Of a stretch of DNA of 64,000 nt, positions 16,253 through 25,366 are shown piece by piece. The position numbers were made by a program, and so were the translations under genes. The notes under the pieces are model-generated. The model saw only the letters and a program-made list of their open reading frames with translations, made no database searches and had not been told where the DNA came from. The stretch lies in contig NZ_WODA01000002.1 in assembly GCF_009729855.1 (NCBI RefSeq), positions 310,001 through 374,000 of the forward strand, written 5' to 3'. Every line of letters starts with the position of its first letter. Within the stretch, counting starts at the first letter, position 1. The DNA comes from Agromyces luteolus (GTDB taxonomy: Bacteria; Actinomycetota; Actinomycetes; Actinomycetales; Microbacteriaceae).

Positions 16253-17269
16253 ATGGGCACCAGCGCGAAGCGGATCCTGTTCATCGGCGGCAGCGGCGTC
16301 ATCAGCTCGGCCTGCGTGAGACGCGCGGTCGAGGTCGGGCACGACGTGACCGTGCTGAACCGCGGGGGCTCGTCGGGCCTGCGCCCGCTGCCCGCCGACG
16401 TGCGGCAGGTCGTCGGAGACATCCGTCGCCCCGACACGATGCGCGCCGCGCTCGGCCGCGGCACCGGCGACCCACTGGAGTTCGACGTCGTCTGCGAGTT
16501 CCTCGCCTTCACGCCCGAGCACGTGCAGGCCGACCTCGACCTCTTCGAGGGGCGGATCGGGCAGTACGTCTTCATCAGCTCGGCGTCGGCGTACCAGACG
16601 CCGCCGAGCCGACTGCCGGTCACCGAGTCCACGCCGCTCGTCAATCCCGAGTGGCAGTACTCGCGCGACAAGATCGCGTGCGAGCAGCTGCTCGTCGACG
16701 CCGTGCGCGACCGCGCGTTCCCCGCGACGATCGTCCGCCCGTCGCACACCTACGACGCCACCCTCATCCCGACGCTCGGGCACTGGACGGACCTTGCGCG
16801 CATGCGCGCCGGACGCCCCGTGGTCGTGCACGGCGACGGCACGAGCCTCTGGACGATCACCCACCACGACGACTTCGCCGTCGCGTTCGTCGGCCTGCTC
16901 GGCAACCCCATGGCCGTCGGCGACGCCTTCCACATCACGGGCGACCACGCCCCGACCTGGAACCAGATCTACCGCCGGCTCGCCGACGCGGCCGGCGTGC
17001 CCGACGCCGAGCTCGTGCACGTGGCATCCGAGACCATCGCCGCCGTCCACCCCGACTGGGGACCCGGACTGCTCGGCGACAAGGCGCACTCGATGGTCTT
17101 CGACAACGCGAAGGTGAAGGCGCTCGTGCCGGAGTTCCGCACCACCATCACGTTCGACGAGGGCGCGCGCCGCATCGTCGACTTCCACGACGCGAACCCC
17201 GGGCTCCAGGTCGTCGACCGAGTGGCGGATGCCGCGTTCGAGCGGATCCTCGCACTCCCCCGCCGATGA
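16253..17269 (+). CDS. NAD-dependent epimerase/dehydratase family protein
   Basis: A 338-residue extended-SDR protein. The Rossmann motif is FIGGSGVIS (10-18), with SSASAY (109-114) supplying the Ser, and Y136-SRD-K140 the catalytic Tyr/Lys. The C-terminal half carries nucleotide-sugar-type features (VVVHGDGTSLWT, about 190). Similar proteins act on UDP-sugars or reduce sugars; the substrate is not deducible. The ATG at 16253 has a CAGCAT -10-like hexamer six bases upstream and only a close GGAG, so leaderless expression is likely. Confidence 0.8.
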   Translation: MGTSAKRILFIGGSGVISSACVRRAVEVGHDVTVLNRGGSSGLRPLPADVRQVVGDIRRPDTMRAALGRGTGDPLEFDVVCEFLAFTPEHVQADLDLFEGRIGQYVFISSASAYQTPPSRLPVTESTPLVNPEWQYSRDKIACEQLLVDAVRDRAFPATIVRPSHTYDATLIPTLGHWTDLARMRAGRPVVVHGDGTSLWTITHHDDFAVAFVGLLGNPMAVGDAFHITGDHAPTWNQIYRRLADAAGVPDAELVHVASETIAAVHPDWGPGLLGDKAHSMVFDNAKVKALVPEFRTTITFDEGARRIVDFHDANPGLQVVDRVADAAFERILALPRR

Positions 17270-17373
17270 GGTGTGAGCTTCCTGCGACCCCGTTCCGCCG
17301 CCCGCGCCCGCGGGTCTAGCCTGAGGGCACGCGGCCGCCCGACCGCCGGGACGGCCCGCCGGAGGAGGATGCC

Positions 17374-17544
17374 ATGACCAGCTTCGTCGACCCGCTCGAG
17401 GGCCCGTTCAGCCGTGGCCAGGAGGCCGAGATCGAGTTCGAGGAGGAGCTCGAGGCCGAGGGCCTCGGCGAGGACGAGGTCGAGGTCGTCATGGAGGACG
17501 TCGCCGACCCCGAGGACGACGAGGAGGAGTTCGGCGGGCGCTGA
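17374..17544 (+). CDS. very acidic 56-residue hypothetical protein
   Basis: A short protein dominated by Glu and Asp (long runs of E/D after residue 18) and ending FGGR. Strong evidence for translation: GGAGGAGG at 17361-17367 seven bases before the ATG, and a -10-like TAGCCT about 55 bases upstream. No domain. Its composition resembles small acidic proteins that bind cations or basic partners, but no function can be assigned. Confidence 0.6.
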   Translation: MTSFVDPLEGPFSRGQEAEIEFEEELEAEGLGEDEVEVVMEDVADPEDDEEEFGGR

Positions 17545-17573
17545 GCGACCCGCCGAACCCGACGGCGCGGCGG

Positions 17574-18321
17574 CTACGCGATCCCGCCGCCGTCGATGAC
17601 GAGCGCCGATCCGGTGACGTAGCTCGACTCGTCGCTCGCGAGCCACACGACCGCCGACGCGATCTCATGCGGTTCGCCCATGCGCCGCAGCGGCCGGTCG
17701 GCGGCCTCGGCGAGGAACGCGTCGGCGTCCTGGCCGAGCTGGCCGGCCTCGTCGCGCAGCATCCCGGTGTTCACGTCGCCGGGGTTGACCGAGTTCACCC
17801 GGATGCCCTGCGGCCCGTGGTCGATCGCGAGCGCGCGGGTCATGTTCACGACGGCGCCCTTCGACGCGCAGTACGAGATCGCCTGCCCGCCGCCCTTCAG
17901 GCCCCAGCCCGATCCGGTGTTGACGATCGAGCCGCCGCCGGCGGCGGCCATGACCGGGACGACGTGCTTGCACATGAGGAAGATCGAACGCACGTTCACG
18001 CCGAAGACCCGGTCCCACTCCTCGACGGTCGTCTCGACCGCGGTGGTGCGGCGGATGATGCCGGCGTTGTTGAAGACGACGTCCACGCCGCCGAACTCGG
18101 CGACGGTCGTGGCGACGACCCGCTCGATGTCGGGCTCGATCGACACGTCGGCCCGGACGGCGATCGCGGTGAAGCCCGCATCGCGGATCTCGGCGGCGAC
18201 GGCCTCGGCCGCCTCGCCGTCCAGGTCGACGACGGCGACCGCGGCCCCCTCGGCCGCCAGGGCCTTCGCGGTCGCGCGGCCGATGCCGCCCGCTCCGCCG
18301 GTGACGATGGCCTTCTTCTGC

Positions 18322-18332
<11 letters not shown>
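17574..18332 (-). CDS. SDR-family dehydrogenase, last gene of the GH42/GcvP-like operon
   Basis: A 252-residue classical short-chain dehydrogenase with TGGAGGIG (11-18), NNAG (88-91), Ser141, Y154-x3-K158 and the usual C-terminal DGG. Best matched by eye to sugar- or alcohol-oxidising SDRs (3-oxoacyl-ACP reductase/glucose-dehydrogenase-like). The ATG at 18332 has GAGGGAG upstream and overlaps the end of the AcoX-like gene by 11 bases, so it belongs to the five-gene minus-strand operon starting at 24533. Its substrate is presumably an intermediate of that pathway. Confidence 0.88.
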
Positions 18333-19458
<1,126 letters not shown>

Positions 19459-19459
19459 G

Positions 19460-21034
19460 TCAGGCCCCGACGGCGTCCGGGTACTTGCGGCGGTACGCCC
19501 GCCAGGTGATCGCCCAGCGCTCGGGGTCGTCGAGGTCGTCGTGGTGCGTGTGGTGCACGGTCTGGTTGTGCGGCGCGGTGCGCACGACCTCCGGCGTCTC
19601 GCGCGCCTCGCGCGCGACCTCGGCGAGGACGTCGGCGTACTCGTCGAGCTCGGCCTTCGAGTACGACTCGGTCGGCTCGAGCGTGAACGGCTGCGGCACC
19701 ACGTACGGGTGGTGGCTCGTCCAGTAGTGCATGCCGAAGTCGCTCGCGCGGATGCCGATCTCCTCCGAGCTGATGCCCGTCTCCTCGAACAGCTCCTGCC
19801 AGGAGTAGCGGACCTGCTCGATGCGGCGGCGGCCGGTCGCGTACGGCGCCGACGCGCCCGGGATCTCGAGGATCCGCTTCATGAGGTAGTTGTTGTTCAG
19901 CACCGCGGTCTCGGCGACGGCACGGAGACCCTCGGCGCCGAGGGCCATGATCCAGGCGTAGGCGCGGACGATGTTCGGCACGACGCCGTGGAACGGCCCG
20001 ATCGCGCCGATCGAGCGCGGTCCGCCCTCCTCCACGCGGTACCGATCGCCGTCGCGCACGACGCGCGGCCCGGGCAGGAACGGCGCGAGTGCGGCGCTGA
20101 CGCCGTTCGCCCCGGTGCCCGGTCCGCCGGATCCGTGCGGGGTGCCGAACGTCTTGTGCACGTTGAAGTGGCAGACGTCGAAGCCCGCGTCGCGGGCGCG
20201 GGTGATGCCGAGGATGCCGTTCGCGTTCGCCTGGTCGTACGAGGCGAGGGCGCCGACGGCGTGCGCGGCATCCACCCATTCCCGGATCGCCGGGTTGTAG
20301 ATGCCGGTGTCCTCGGGGTTCGTGACCATGATCGCCGCGGTGCGGGGCGAGAGCGCGCGCTTCAGCGCGGCGAGGTCGGGGTACCCGTCGGCGTCGGGAT
20401 GCAGCGTGATGACGTCGTACCCGGCGGCCTTCGCCGCGGCGGCGTTCGAGGGGTGGCTGAAGATCGTCGTGATGACCTCGCGGCGCTGCGCCCCCTCGCC
20501 GTTGGCCTCGTGGTACGCGCGGATCATGGCGATGTTCGCCCAGATCGCCGCGGAGCCGCCCTGGGTGTGCAGGGAGACCTCCTCCATGCCGGAGATCTCG
20601 GCGAGCATGCGCTCGGTGCGCCAGATGATCTCGAGCGCGCCCTGCGCGTCGGCCGGGTCCTGGAGCGGGTGCATGGCCGAGAGCTTCGGCGTGCTGATCA
20701 GCTGCTCGTTGACCTTCGGCGCGTACTTCATGGTGCAGGTGCCCTGGCCCACGTCGACGTTGAGGTCGGCGCCGAGGTTCTCCTGCGAGAGGCGCAGGTA
20801 GTGCTTCAGCACGCGCATCTGGCCCATCTCGGGGAGTGCGGGCGGGGTCCGGCGGGCGAGGCCCTCGGGCAGGGTCGCGACGACGTCGCCGACCGTGTCG
20901 CGGACGCCCGGTTCGACCGCGGTGACGAGCACGCCGCGCTCGCCCGGCGTCGACAGCTCGAAGATGACGGGCTCGTCCCAGCGCGCCTGGTGGAAGCGGC
21001 GGTGTGCGGGCTTGGGGGCGATGGGCAGGCTCAT
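19460..21034 (-). CDS. divergent GcvPB-like PLP enzyme subunit (annotated glycine dehydrogenase subunit 2)
   Basis: A 524-residue homologue of glycine decarboxylase subunit 2. Family features kept: GQGTCTMKY (97-105), HPLQDPADAQGALE (122-135) and the PLP lysine K294 in NVHKTFGTPHGSGGPG. However, two segments conserved in true GcvPB are changed: the Ala-Gly-Ala-His-Gly-Glu loop reads HTQGGSAA (156-163) and the Ala-His-Gly-Thr-Asn-Pro-Ala-Ser motif reads FSHPSNAAAAK (192-202). No gcvT, gcvH or lpd lies nearby. It overlaps the GcvPA-like gene by ATGA. Probably a PLP-dependent decarboxylase-like complex with a changed substrate; that is inference. Confidence 0.82.
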   Translation of the reverse strand: MSLPIAPKPAHRRFHQARWDEPVIFELSTPGERGVLVTAVEPGVRDTVGDVVATLPEGLARRTPPALPEMGQMRVLKHYLRLSQENLGADLNVDVGQGTCTMKYAPKVNEQLISTPKLSAMHPLQDPADAQGALEIIWRTERMLAEISGMEEVSLHTQGGSAAIWANIAMIRAYHEANGEGAQRREVITTIFSHPSNAAAAKAAGYDVITLHPDADGYPDLAALKRALSPRTAAIMVTNPEDTGIYNPAIREWVDAAHAVGALASYDQANANGILGITRARDAGFDVCHFNVHKTFGTPHGSGGPGTGANGVSAALAPFLPGPRVVRDGDRYRVEEGGPRSIGAIGPFHGVVPNIVRAYAWIMALGAEGLRAVAETAVLNNNYLMKRILEIPGASAPYATGRRRIEQVRYSWQELFEETGISSEEIGIRASDFGMHYWTSHHPYVVPQPFTLEPTESYSKAELDEYADVLAEVAREARETPEVVRTAPHNQTVHHTHHDDLDDPERWAITWRAYRRKYPDAVGA

Positions 21035-22458
21035 GCGCGGTGCTCCTCGGGGGTCGCGACGGTGTCGAGGGTGGCTGCGGCCTCGGCGGCGGATGCCGCG
21101 ACCAGGCCGGTGACGGCGGCGGCGAGCCGGTCGATGTCCCGCTGCGAGGTCAGCTCGGTGACGCACACGACGAGCTCGTGCTCGCCCGCGGGGACGCCCG
21201 GCTCGATGCCCTCGGCGCGAAGCGCGTCGACGACGCCAGACGCGGTCAGGCCGGCGCCGGCGACGTCGATCGCGAACTCCCGCAGGTGCACGGCGCCGTC
21301 GGTGAGGCGGATGCCGGGGATGGCGCCGAGGGCGCGCTGCGCGTACGCGGTGCGGGCGAGCAGCACCTCGCCGAGGTCGCGCATGCCCTGCGGTCCCATG
21401 AGCGCGAGGTGCACGCCCGCGGCGATGCCCCACAGCGCGGCCGCGGTGCCGACCCACTCCTTGCCCTCCTCGCGGTGGGCGAACGAGGTGCGGTCGTAGG
21501 CGACGTCGCCGAAGCCCACCTCGCCCGGCACGTCGGTCGTGGCGAGGCCGAAGAGGCGCGAGGGCATCTCCATCACGAAACGCGGGTCGTCGTGCACCGC
21601 GATGAACCCGCCGTGCGCGCCGCCGTACCACTGGTGCAGGCCGAGCGACTGGATGTCGCCGCAGACGATGTCGGCGCCCTGCTCGGCGGGCGGCGTGAGC
21701 ACGCCGTACCCGACGGGGTCCGTGCCGACGACGAGGATCGCGCCGACGGCGTGGGCGGCGTCGGCGATCGCCTGGAGCCGGTGCTCGACCGCGCCCGTGC
21801 GGCTCGGCGTCTCGATCCAGACGGCGGCGACGTCGCCACCGAGCCGGTCGGTGATGCCGGCGACATCCGCCGTGCCGTCGACGGGCGGGACGGTCTCGAG
21901 GTCGAGGTGCACGCGCACGTAGTCGCGCACCTTCGAGAGCTTCGCGGGCAGCACGTCGCTCGCGACGAGCACGCGGCGCCGGCCGGTCATGCGGCCGGCC
22001 ATCGCGAGCGCGGTCCCCGTCGCCTGGAACCCGTCGTAGGTCGGGACGTTGACGACGTCCATCGCGAGCAGCTCGCCCATGAGCGACTGGTACTGCCAGA
22101 GGGCCTGGAAGCGGCCGTGGTCCTCGTACGGCTCGCCCGCGTAGGCGGTGAGGAACTCGCTGCGGCCGATGACCTCGTCGACGACGGCGGGGACGTGGTG
22201 CGCGTACGTCCCCTGGCCGAGGAAGCTCAGCCGTTCGGTCGTCGGCACGTTCCGGGCGAGGAGCCCCGACACGTGCCGAGCCAGGTCCTGCTCGGCGACG
22301 AGCGGCTCGGGCAGGTCGAGCGCGCGGCCGAGGCGGAGGTCCGCCGGGACGTCGGCGTAGAACTCCTCGACGGATGCCGCGCCGACGGCGGCGAGCATCT
22401 CGGCGCGCACCTCGGGCGCGGTGTTGGGGATGTACGGATGCACGAAGGGTTCGCTCAT
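21031..22458 (-). CDS. divergent GcvPA-like PLP enzyme subunit (annotated glycine dehydrogenase subunit 1)
   Basis: A 475-residue homologue of glycine decarboxylase subunit 1, starting YIPNT (9-13), with SFLGQGTYAHHVPAVVD (about 78-94) and TYDG (about 140). Canonical GcvPA has a TPYQPEISQG segment after SEF-TAY; here it is AGEPYEDHGRFQ, a marked departure close to the active site. Starts 11 bases after the GH42 stop and overlaps the GcvPB-like gene by four bases (ATGA). Together the two subunits should form a heterodimeric PLP enzyme, but the sequence divergence and sugar-catabolic context argue against a standard glycine cleavage role. Confidence 0.8.
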   Translation of the reverse strand: MSEPFVHPYIPNTAPEVRAEMLAAVGAASVEEFYADVPADLRLGRALDLPEPLVAEQDLARHVSGLLARNVPTTERLSFLGQGTYAHHVPAVVDEVIGRSEFLTAYAGEPYEDHGRFQALWQYQSLMGELLAMDVVNVPTYDGFQATGTALAMAGRMTGRRRVLVASDVLPAKLSKVRDYVRVHLDLETVPPVDGTADVAGITDRLGGDVAAVWIETPSRTGAVEHRLQAIADAAHAVGAILVVGTDPVGYGVLTPPAEQGADIVCGDIQSLGLHQWYGGAHGGFIAVHDDPRFVMEMPSRLFGLATTDVPGEVGFGDVAYDRTSFAHREEGKEWVGTAAALWGIAAGVHLALMGPQGMRDLGEVLLARTAYAQRALGAIPGIRLTDGAVHLREFAIDVAGAGLTASGVVDALRAEGIEPGVPAGEHELVVCVTELTSQRDIDRLAAAVTGLVAASAAEAAATLDTVATPEEHRA

Positions 22459-22469
22459 GGGTGGTGCCT

Positions 22470-24533
22470 TCAGTCGGTGGTCTCGGACAGGGTGACGAAC
22501 GGGGGCTCGGCCGCACGCGGGGTCGCCAGCACGGCGACGCCGAGCGGGGCCAGCACGAGGCGGCCGGTGGTGGCGTCGCCGCCGAGCAGGTCCTCGGCGC
22601 CCTCGGGCACGTCGACGGCGACCTCGCGTGCGCCGTGGTTCAGCACGAAGGTGTAGTCGGTCTCGTCGTCGGCGCGTGTGACCGCCTCGACGTCGGGGTC
22701 GATGCGGGTGCGCGCGGGCAGGCCGGCGTCGGCCAGGGCGCGACGCATGACGGCGACGAGTCCCCCTTCGGCGAGCGCCGCGCTCACGTACCATGCGACA
22801 CCCGCGCCGTGCGCACGGCGGGTCACCGCGGGCCGGCCGGCGAGCACGCCGGTCGCGTAGCGGGCGACGACGGATGCCTCGCCGGAGGCTTCGATCCACT
22901 CGGACCAGACGGGTGCGTCGAAGCGCTCCCCGTCGAGCTCGACCAGCTCGGCCGCGCCGTCGGGCACGGGCCACGGTTCGTCGACCTCGATGCCGAGCAG
23001 GCCGCGGAGCGGCCCGGGGGCGCCGCCGGGGTGGACCTTCTCGGTCGCGTCGACGACGCCCGAGAACGGCCCGACGACGACGCTGCCGCCGGAGGCGACG
23101 AACGCCTCGAGCGCGGCCGCCTGCGCGGCATCCGCGATGTAGAGGTTCGGAACGACCACGAGGTCGTAGCCGTGGAACGGCCCGGTCGCCCGCACGGTGT
23201 CGACGGCGTGCCCGAGCGCGTGCAGGGCGGCGTGCCAGGCGCGGGCCTGCGCGAGCCATCCGAGGCGCTGCGAGGGCAGGGACTCGGTCGCGCTCGATCC
23301 CCACCAGGAGTCCCAGTCGACGACGAGCGCGACACGGCTGCGCACGCGGGTGCCCTTCACGGGCGCGAGCCGCTGGAGTTCCCGCCCGAACGCCGCGGTC
23401 TCGCGGAACGTGCGCGACTGCTCGCCGCGGTGGCCGAGCATCGCGGAGTGGAACTTCTCCTGCCCGTACCGGGCCTGGCGCCACTGGAAGAACATCGCGC
23501 CGTCGGAGCCGTGCGCGACGGCCTGGAGGCTGTCGATCCGCATGCGGCCCGGCGCCTTCGGCACGTTCACGTCGCGCCAGCTCACGGCGCTCGCGGCCTG
23601 CTCGAGCAGCAGCCACGGCCGCCCGCCCTTCAGCGAGCGCATGAGGCCGTAGTTCAGGGCGGCGGGAACGTGCGCCCGGGGGTCGGCGGGGTCGGGGTAG
23701 GCGTCGTCGGTGACGAGGTCCTCGATCTCGGCGAAGCGCCAGTAGTCGAGGTCGCGCAGCAGGCTCATGAAGTTCGTCGTCACCGGAAGGTCGGGCGTGA
23801 CCTCGCGGAGCACGTCGACCTCGATGCGGAACAGCTCGAGCAGCGCGTCGGAGGAGAACCGCTCGAAGTCGAGCAGCTGGGTCGGGTTGACGGGCCCGGT
23901 CGCGCGCCGGGGCGGCTCGATCTGCTCCCACGCGGTGTAGCGCTGGCCCCACACGTTGACGCCCCACGCCTCGTTGAGCCCGTCGAGGTCGCCGTAGCGA
24001 TCCTCGAGCCAGCGCCGGAAGTGCGCGGCCGACTCGGGGCACCAGCAGCGTGCGACGTGGTCGCCGTACTCGTTCGACACGTGCCAGAGCACGACCGCCG
24101 GGTGCTCGCCGTAGCGGTCGGCCATCGCGCGTGCCATGCGGGCGACGTTCGCGCGCCAGACCGGCGAGCTCGGGCAGTACGCCTGTCGCGAGCCGAATTC
24201 GAGCCGCCGGCCGTCCGAGTCCGACGGGAGCATCTCGGGGTGGCTGCGCACGAGCCAGGCGGGCGGGGTCGCGGTCGCGGTCGCGAGGTCGATGCGGATG
24301 CCTCCGGCCCAGAGCACCTCGATGACCCGGTCGAGCCAGGCCCAGTCGTACACGCCGGGCGCGACCTCGAGCTGCGGCCACGAGAACACGGGGAGGCTGA
24401 CGAGGTTGACGCCCGCCTCGCGCATCAGCCGGACGTCCTCGTGCCAGACCTCCTCCGGCCACTGGTCGGGGTTGTAGTCGCCGCCGTAGGCGAGCGCGTC
24501 GAGGCGAAGGGGCCTCGTCATCGCGTTCGTCAC
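22470..24533 (-). CDS. GH42 beta-galactosidase
   Basis: A 687-residue glycoside hydrolase family 42 enzyme: N-terminal YGGDYNPDQWPEEVW (16-30), acid/base Glu155 in HVSNEYG, nucleophile Glu311 in LLLEQAAS, and the zinc-site cysteines C120, C163 and C165 typical of the family. C-terminal part holds the trimerisation beta-sandwich domain. No signal peptide, so it acts on imported galactosides in the cytoplasm. GTG start at 24533 with GAGAGGA upstream. First gene of a five-gene operon whose promoter carries the shared GntR-type site at 24575-24592. Confidence 0.93.
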   Translation of the reverse strand: MTNAMTRPLRLDALAYGGDYNPDQWPEEVWHEDVRLMREAGVNLVSLPVFSWPQLEVAPGVYDWAWLDRVIEVLWAGGIRIDLATATATPPAWLVRSHPEMLPSDSDGRRLEFGSRQAYCPSSPVWRANVARMARAMADRYGEHPAVVLWHVSNEYGDHVARCWCPESAAHFRRWLEDRYGDLDGLNEAWGVNVWGQRYTAWEQIEPPRRATGPVNPTQLLDFERFSSDALLELFRIEVDVLREVTPDLPVTTNFMSLLRDLDYWRFAEIEDLVTDDAYPDPADPRAHVPAALNYGLMRSLKGGRPWLLLEQAASAVSWRDVNVPKAPGRMRIDSLQAVAHGSDGAMFFQWRQARYGQEKFHSAMLGHRGEQSRTFRETAAFGRELQRLAPVKGTRVRSRVALVVDWDSWWGSSATESLPSQRLGWLAQARAWHAALHALGHAVDTVRATGPFHGYDLVVVPNLYIADAAQAAALEAFVASGGSVVVGPFSGVVDATEKVHPGGAPGPLRGLLGIEVDEPWPVPDGAAELVELDGERFDAPVWSEWIEASGEASVVARYATGVLAGRPAVTRRAHGAGVAWYVSAALAEGGLVAVMRRALADAGLPARTRIDPDVEAVTRADDETDYTFVLNHGAREVAVDVPEGAEDLLGGDATTGRLVLAPLGVAVLATPRAAEPPFVTLSETTD

Positions 24534-24574
24534 GTCGTGTCCTCTCGTTCGGGGTGGTCAGATCGCCCTGCGCA

Positions 24575-24592
24575 CTGTATTTTGTATACAGA
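24575..24592. promoter_or_regulatory. GntR operator candidate, site 1 (GH42 operon promoter)
   Basis: Contains GTATTTTGTATACAGA (24577-24592), identical over 16 bases to the site before the sugar-ABC operon at 30393. CTGTAT and ATACAG form a 6-bp inverted repeat around TTTGT, and the core TTGTATACAG fits the GT-N-N-AC operator pattern of FadR-type GntR regulators. It is AT-rich in a 72% GC region and lies 42 bases upstream of the GH42 start, overlapping the likely promoter. Confidence 0.75.
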
Positions 24593-24662
24593 CACGTTAT
24601 GCCGCGAGTCGAATCGGGTCAACCCCTAGGCTTACGGCGTCGGCCGACCGGCTGGAGGATGG

Positions 24663-25319
24663 ATGGCGATCGAACGCAAGAACCTGCGTTCCCAGGTGCG
24701 AGAAGAGCTGCTCGCCCGCATGCGCGCGGGGCTGGTCAGCCCCGGCGAGGGCATCAACGAGGTGCAGCTCGCGGCCGAGCTCGGCGTCAGCCGCACGCCC
24801 CTGCGCGAAGCGTTGATCGCCCTCGAGAGCGAGGGGCAGATCACGAGCGAGAACGGCAAGGGATTCCGATTCGTGCCGCTCTCGGCGACCGAGTTCGAGG
24901 AGCTCGCGCCAGTCATGGCCGCGCTCGAATCGCTCGCGCTCGAGCTCAGCCCGCGCGACGAGCTCCGCGACATCGGTCGCCGGCTCTCCGAGCTCGCCGC
25001 CGACTTCCACCAGGAGGTCGTCGAGCACGCGCTGGTCGTCACGAAGGACGACGAGTGGCACGCGATCATGCTCTCCGCGTGCCCGAACCGCCGCCTGCTC
25101 GAGACCATCGAGGCGACGCGCGGAGCGTTCCACCGCTACGAGTCGCTCCTCGTCCCGAACGACGTCATGATCGAGCGCGTCGCGGCCGAGCACGCCGAGA
25201 TCGCCCGCCACCTCGCCGACGGCGACGTCGCCGCGGCATCCGTCGCCCTCAAGGCGAACTGGATGAACGGCATGCGCCGCATCCTCGACAACGCGTCGAG
25301 CTCCTACTTCAGCGCCTGA
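24663..25319 (+). CDS. GntR-family regulator, FadR/FCD subfamily
   Basis: A 218-residue repressor: N-terminal winged helix (about 6-72) with LAAELGVSRTPLREALIALESEG, then an all-helical FCD ligand-binding domain (about 80-205) with the metal/ligand His residues in the usual places (DEWHAIML and EHAEIARHL). ATG at 24663 with GGAGG four bases upstream; TAGGCT at 24627-24632 is its likely -10. Placed between, and divergent from, operon A while operon B is 5 kb away; both carry the same operator. FCD ligands are typically small organic acids or sugar acids. Confidence 0.92.
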   Translation: MAIERKNLRSQVREELLARMRAGLVSPGEGINEVQLAAELGVSRTPLREALIALESEGQITSENGKGFRFVPLSATEFEELAPVMAALESLALELSPRDELRDIGRRLSELAADFHQEVVEHALVVTKDDEWHAIMLSACPNRRLLETIEATRGAFHRYESLLVPNDVMIERVAAEHAEIARHLADGDVAAASVALKANWMNGMRRILDNASSSYFSA

Positions 25320-25366
25320 GCGCCGCACGTCCGCGCGCATCGTCCCGTCCGATCCCCCGCCGGCAC

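Noticed and set aside
19460..22458. Standard glycine cleavage P-protein genes
   Set aside because: Key loops are changed and no T, H or L protein gene accompanies them, so no gcvPA/gcvPB symbols were assigned.
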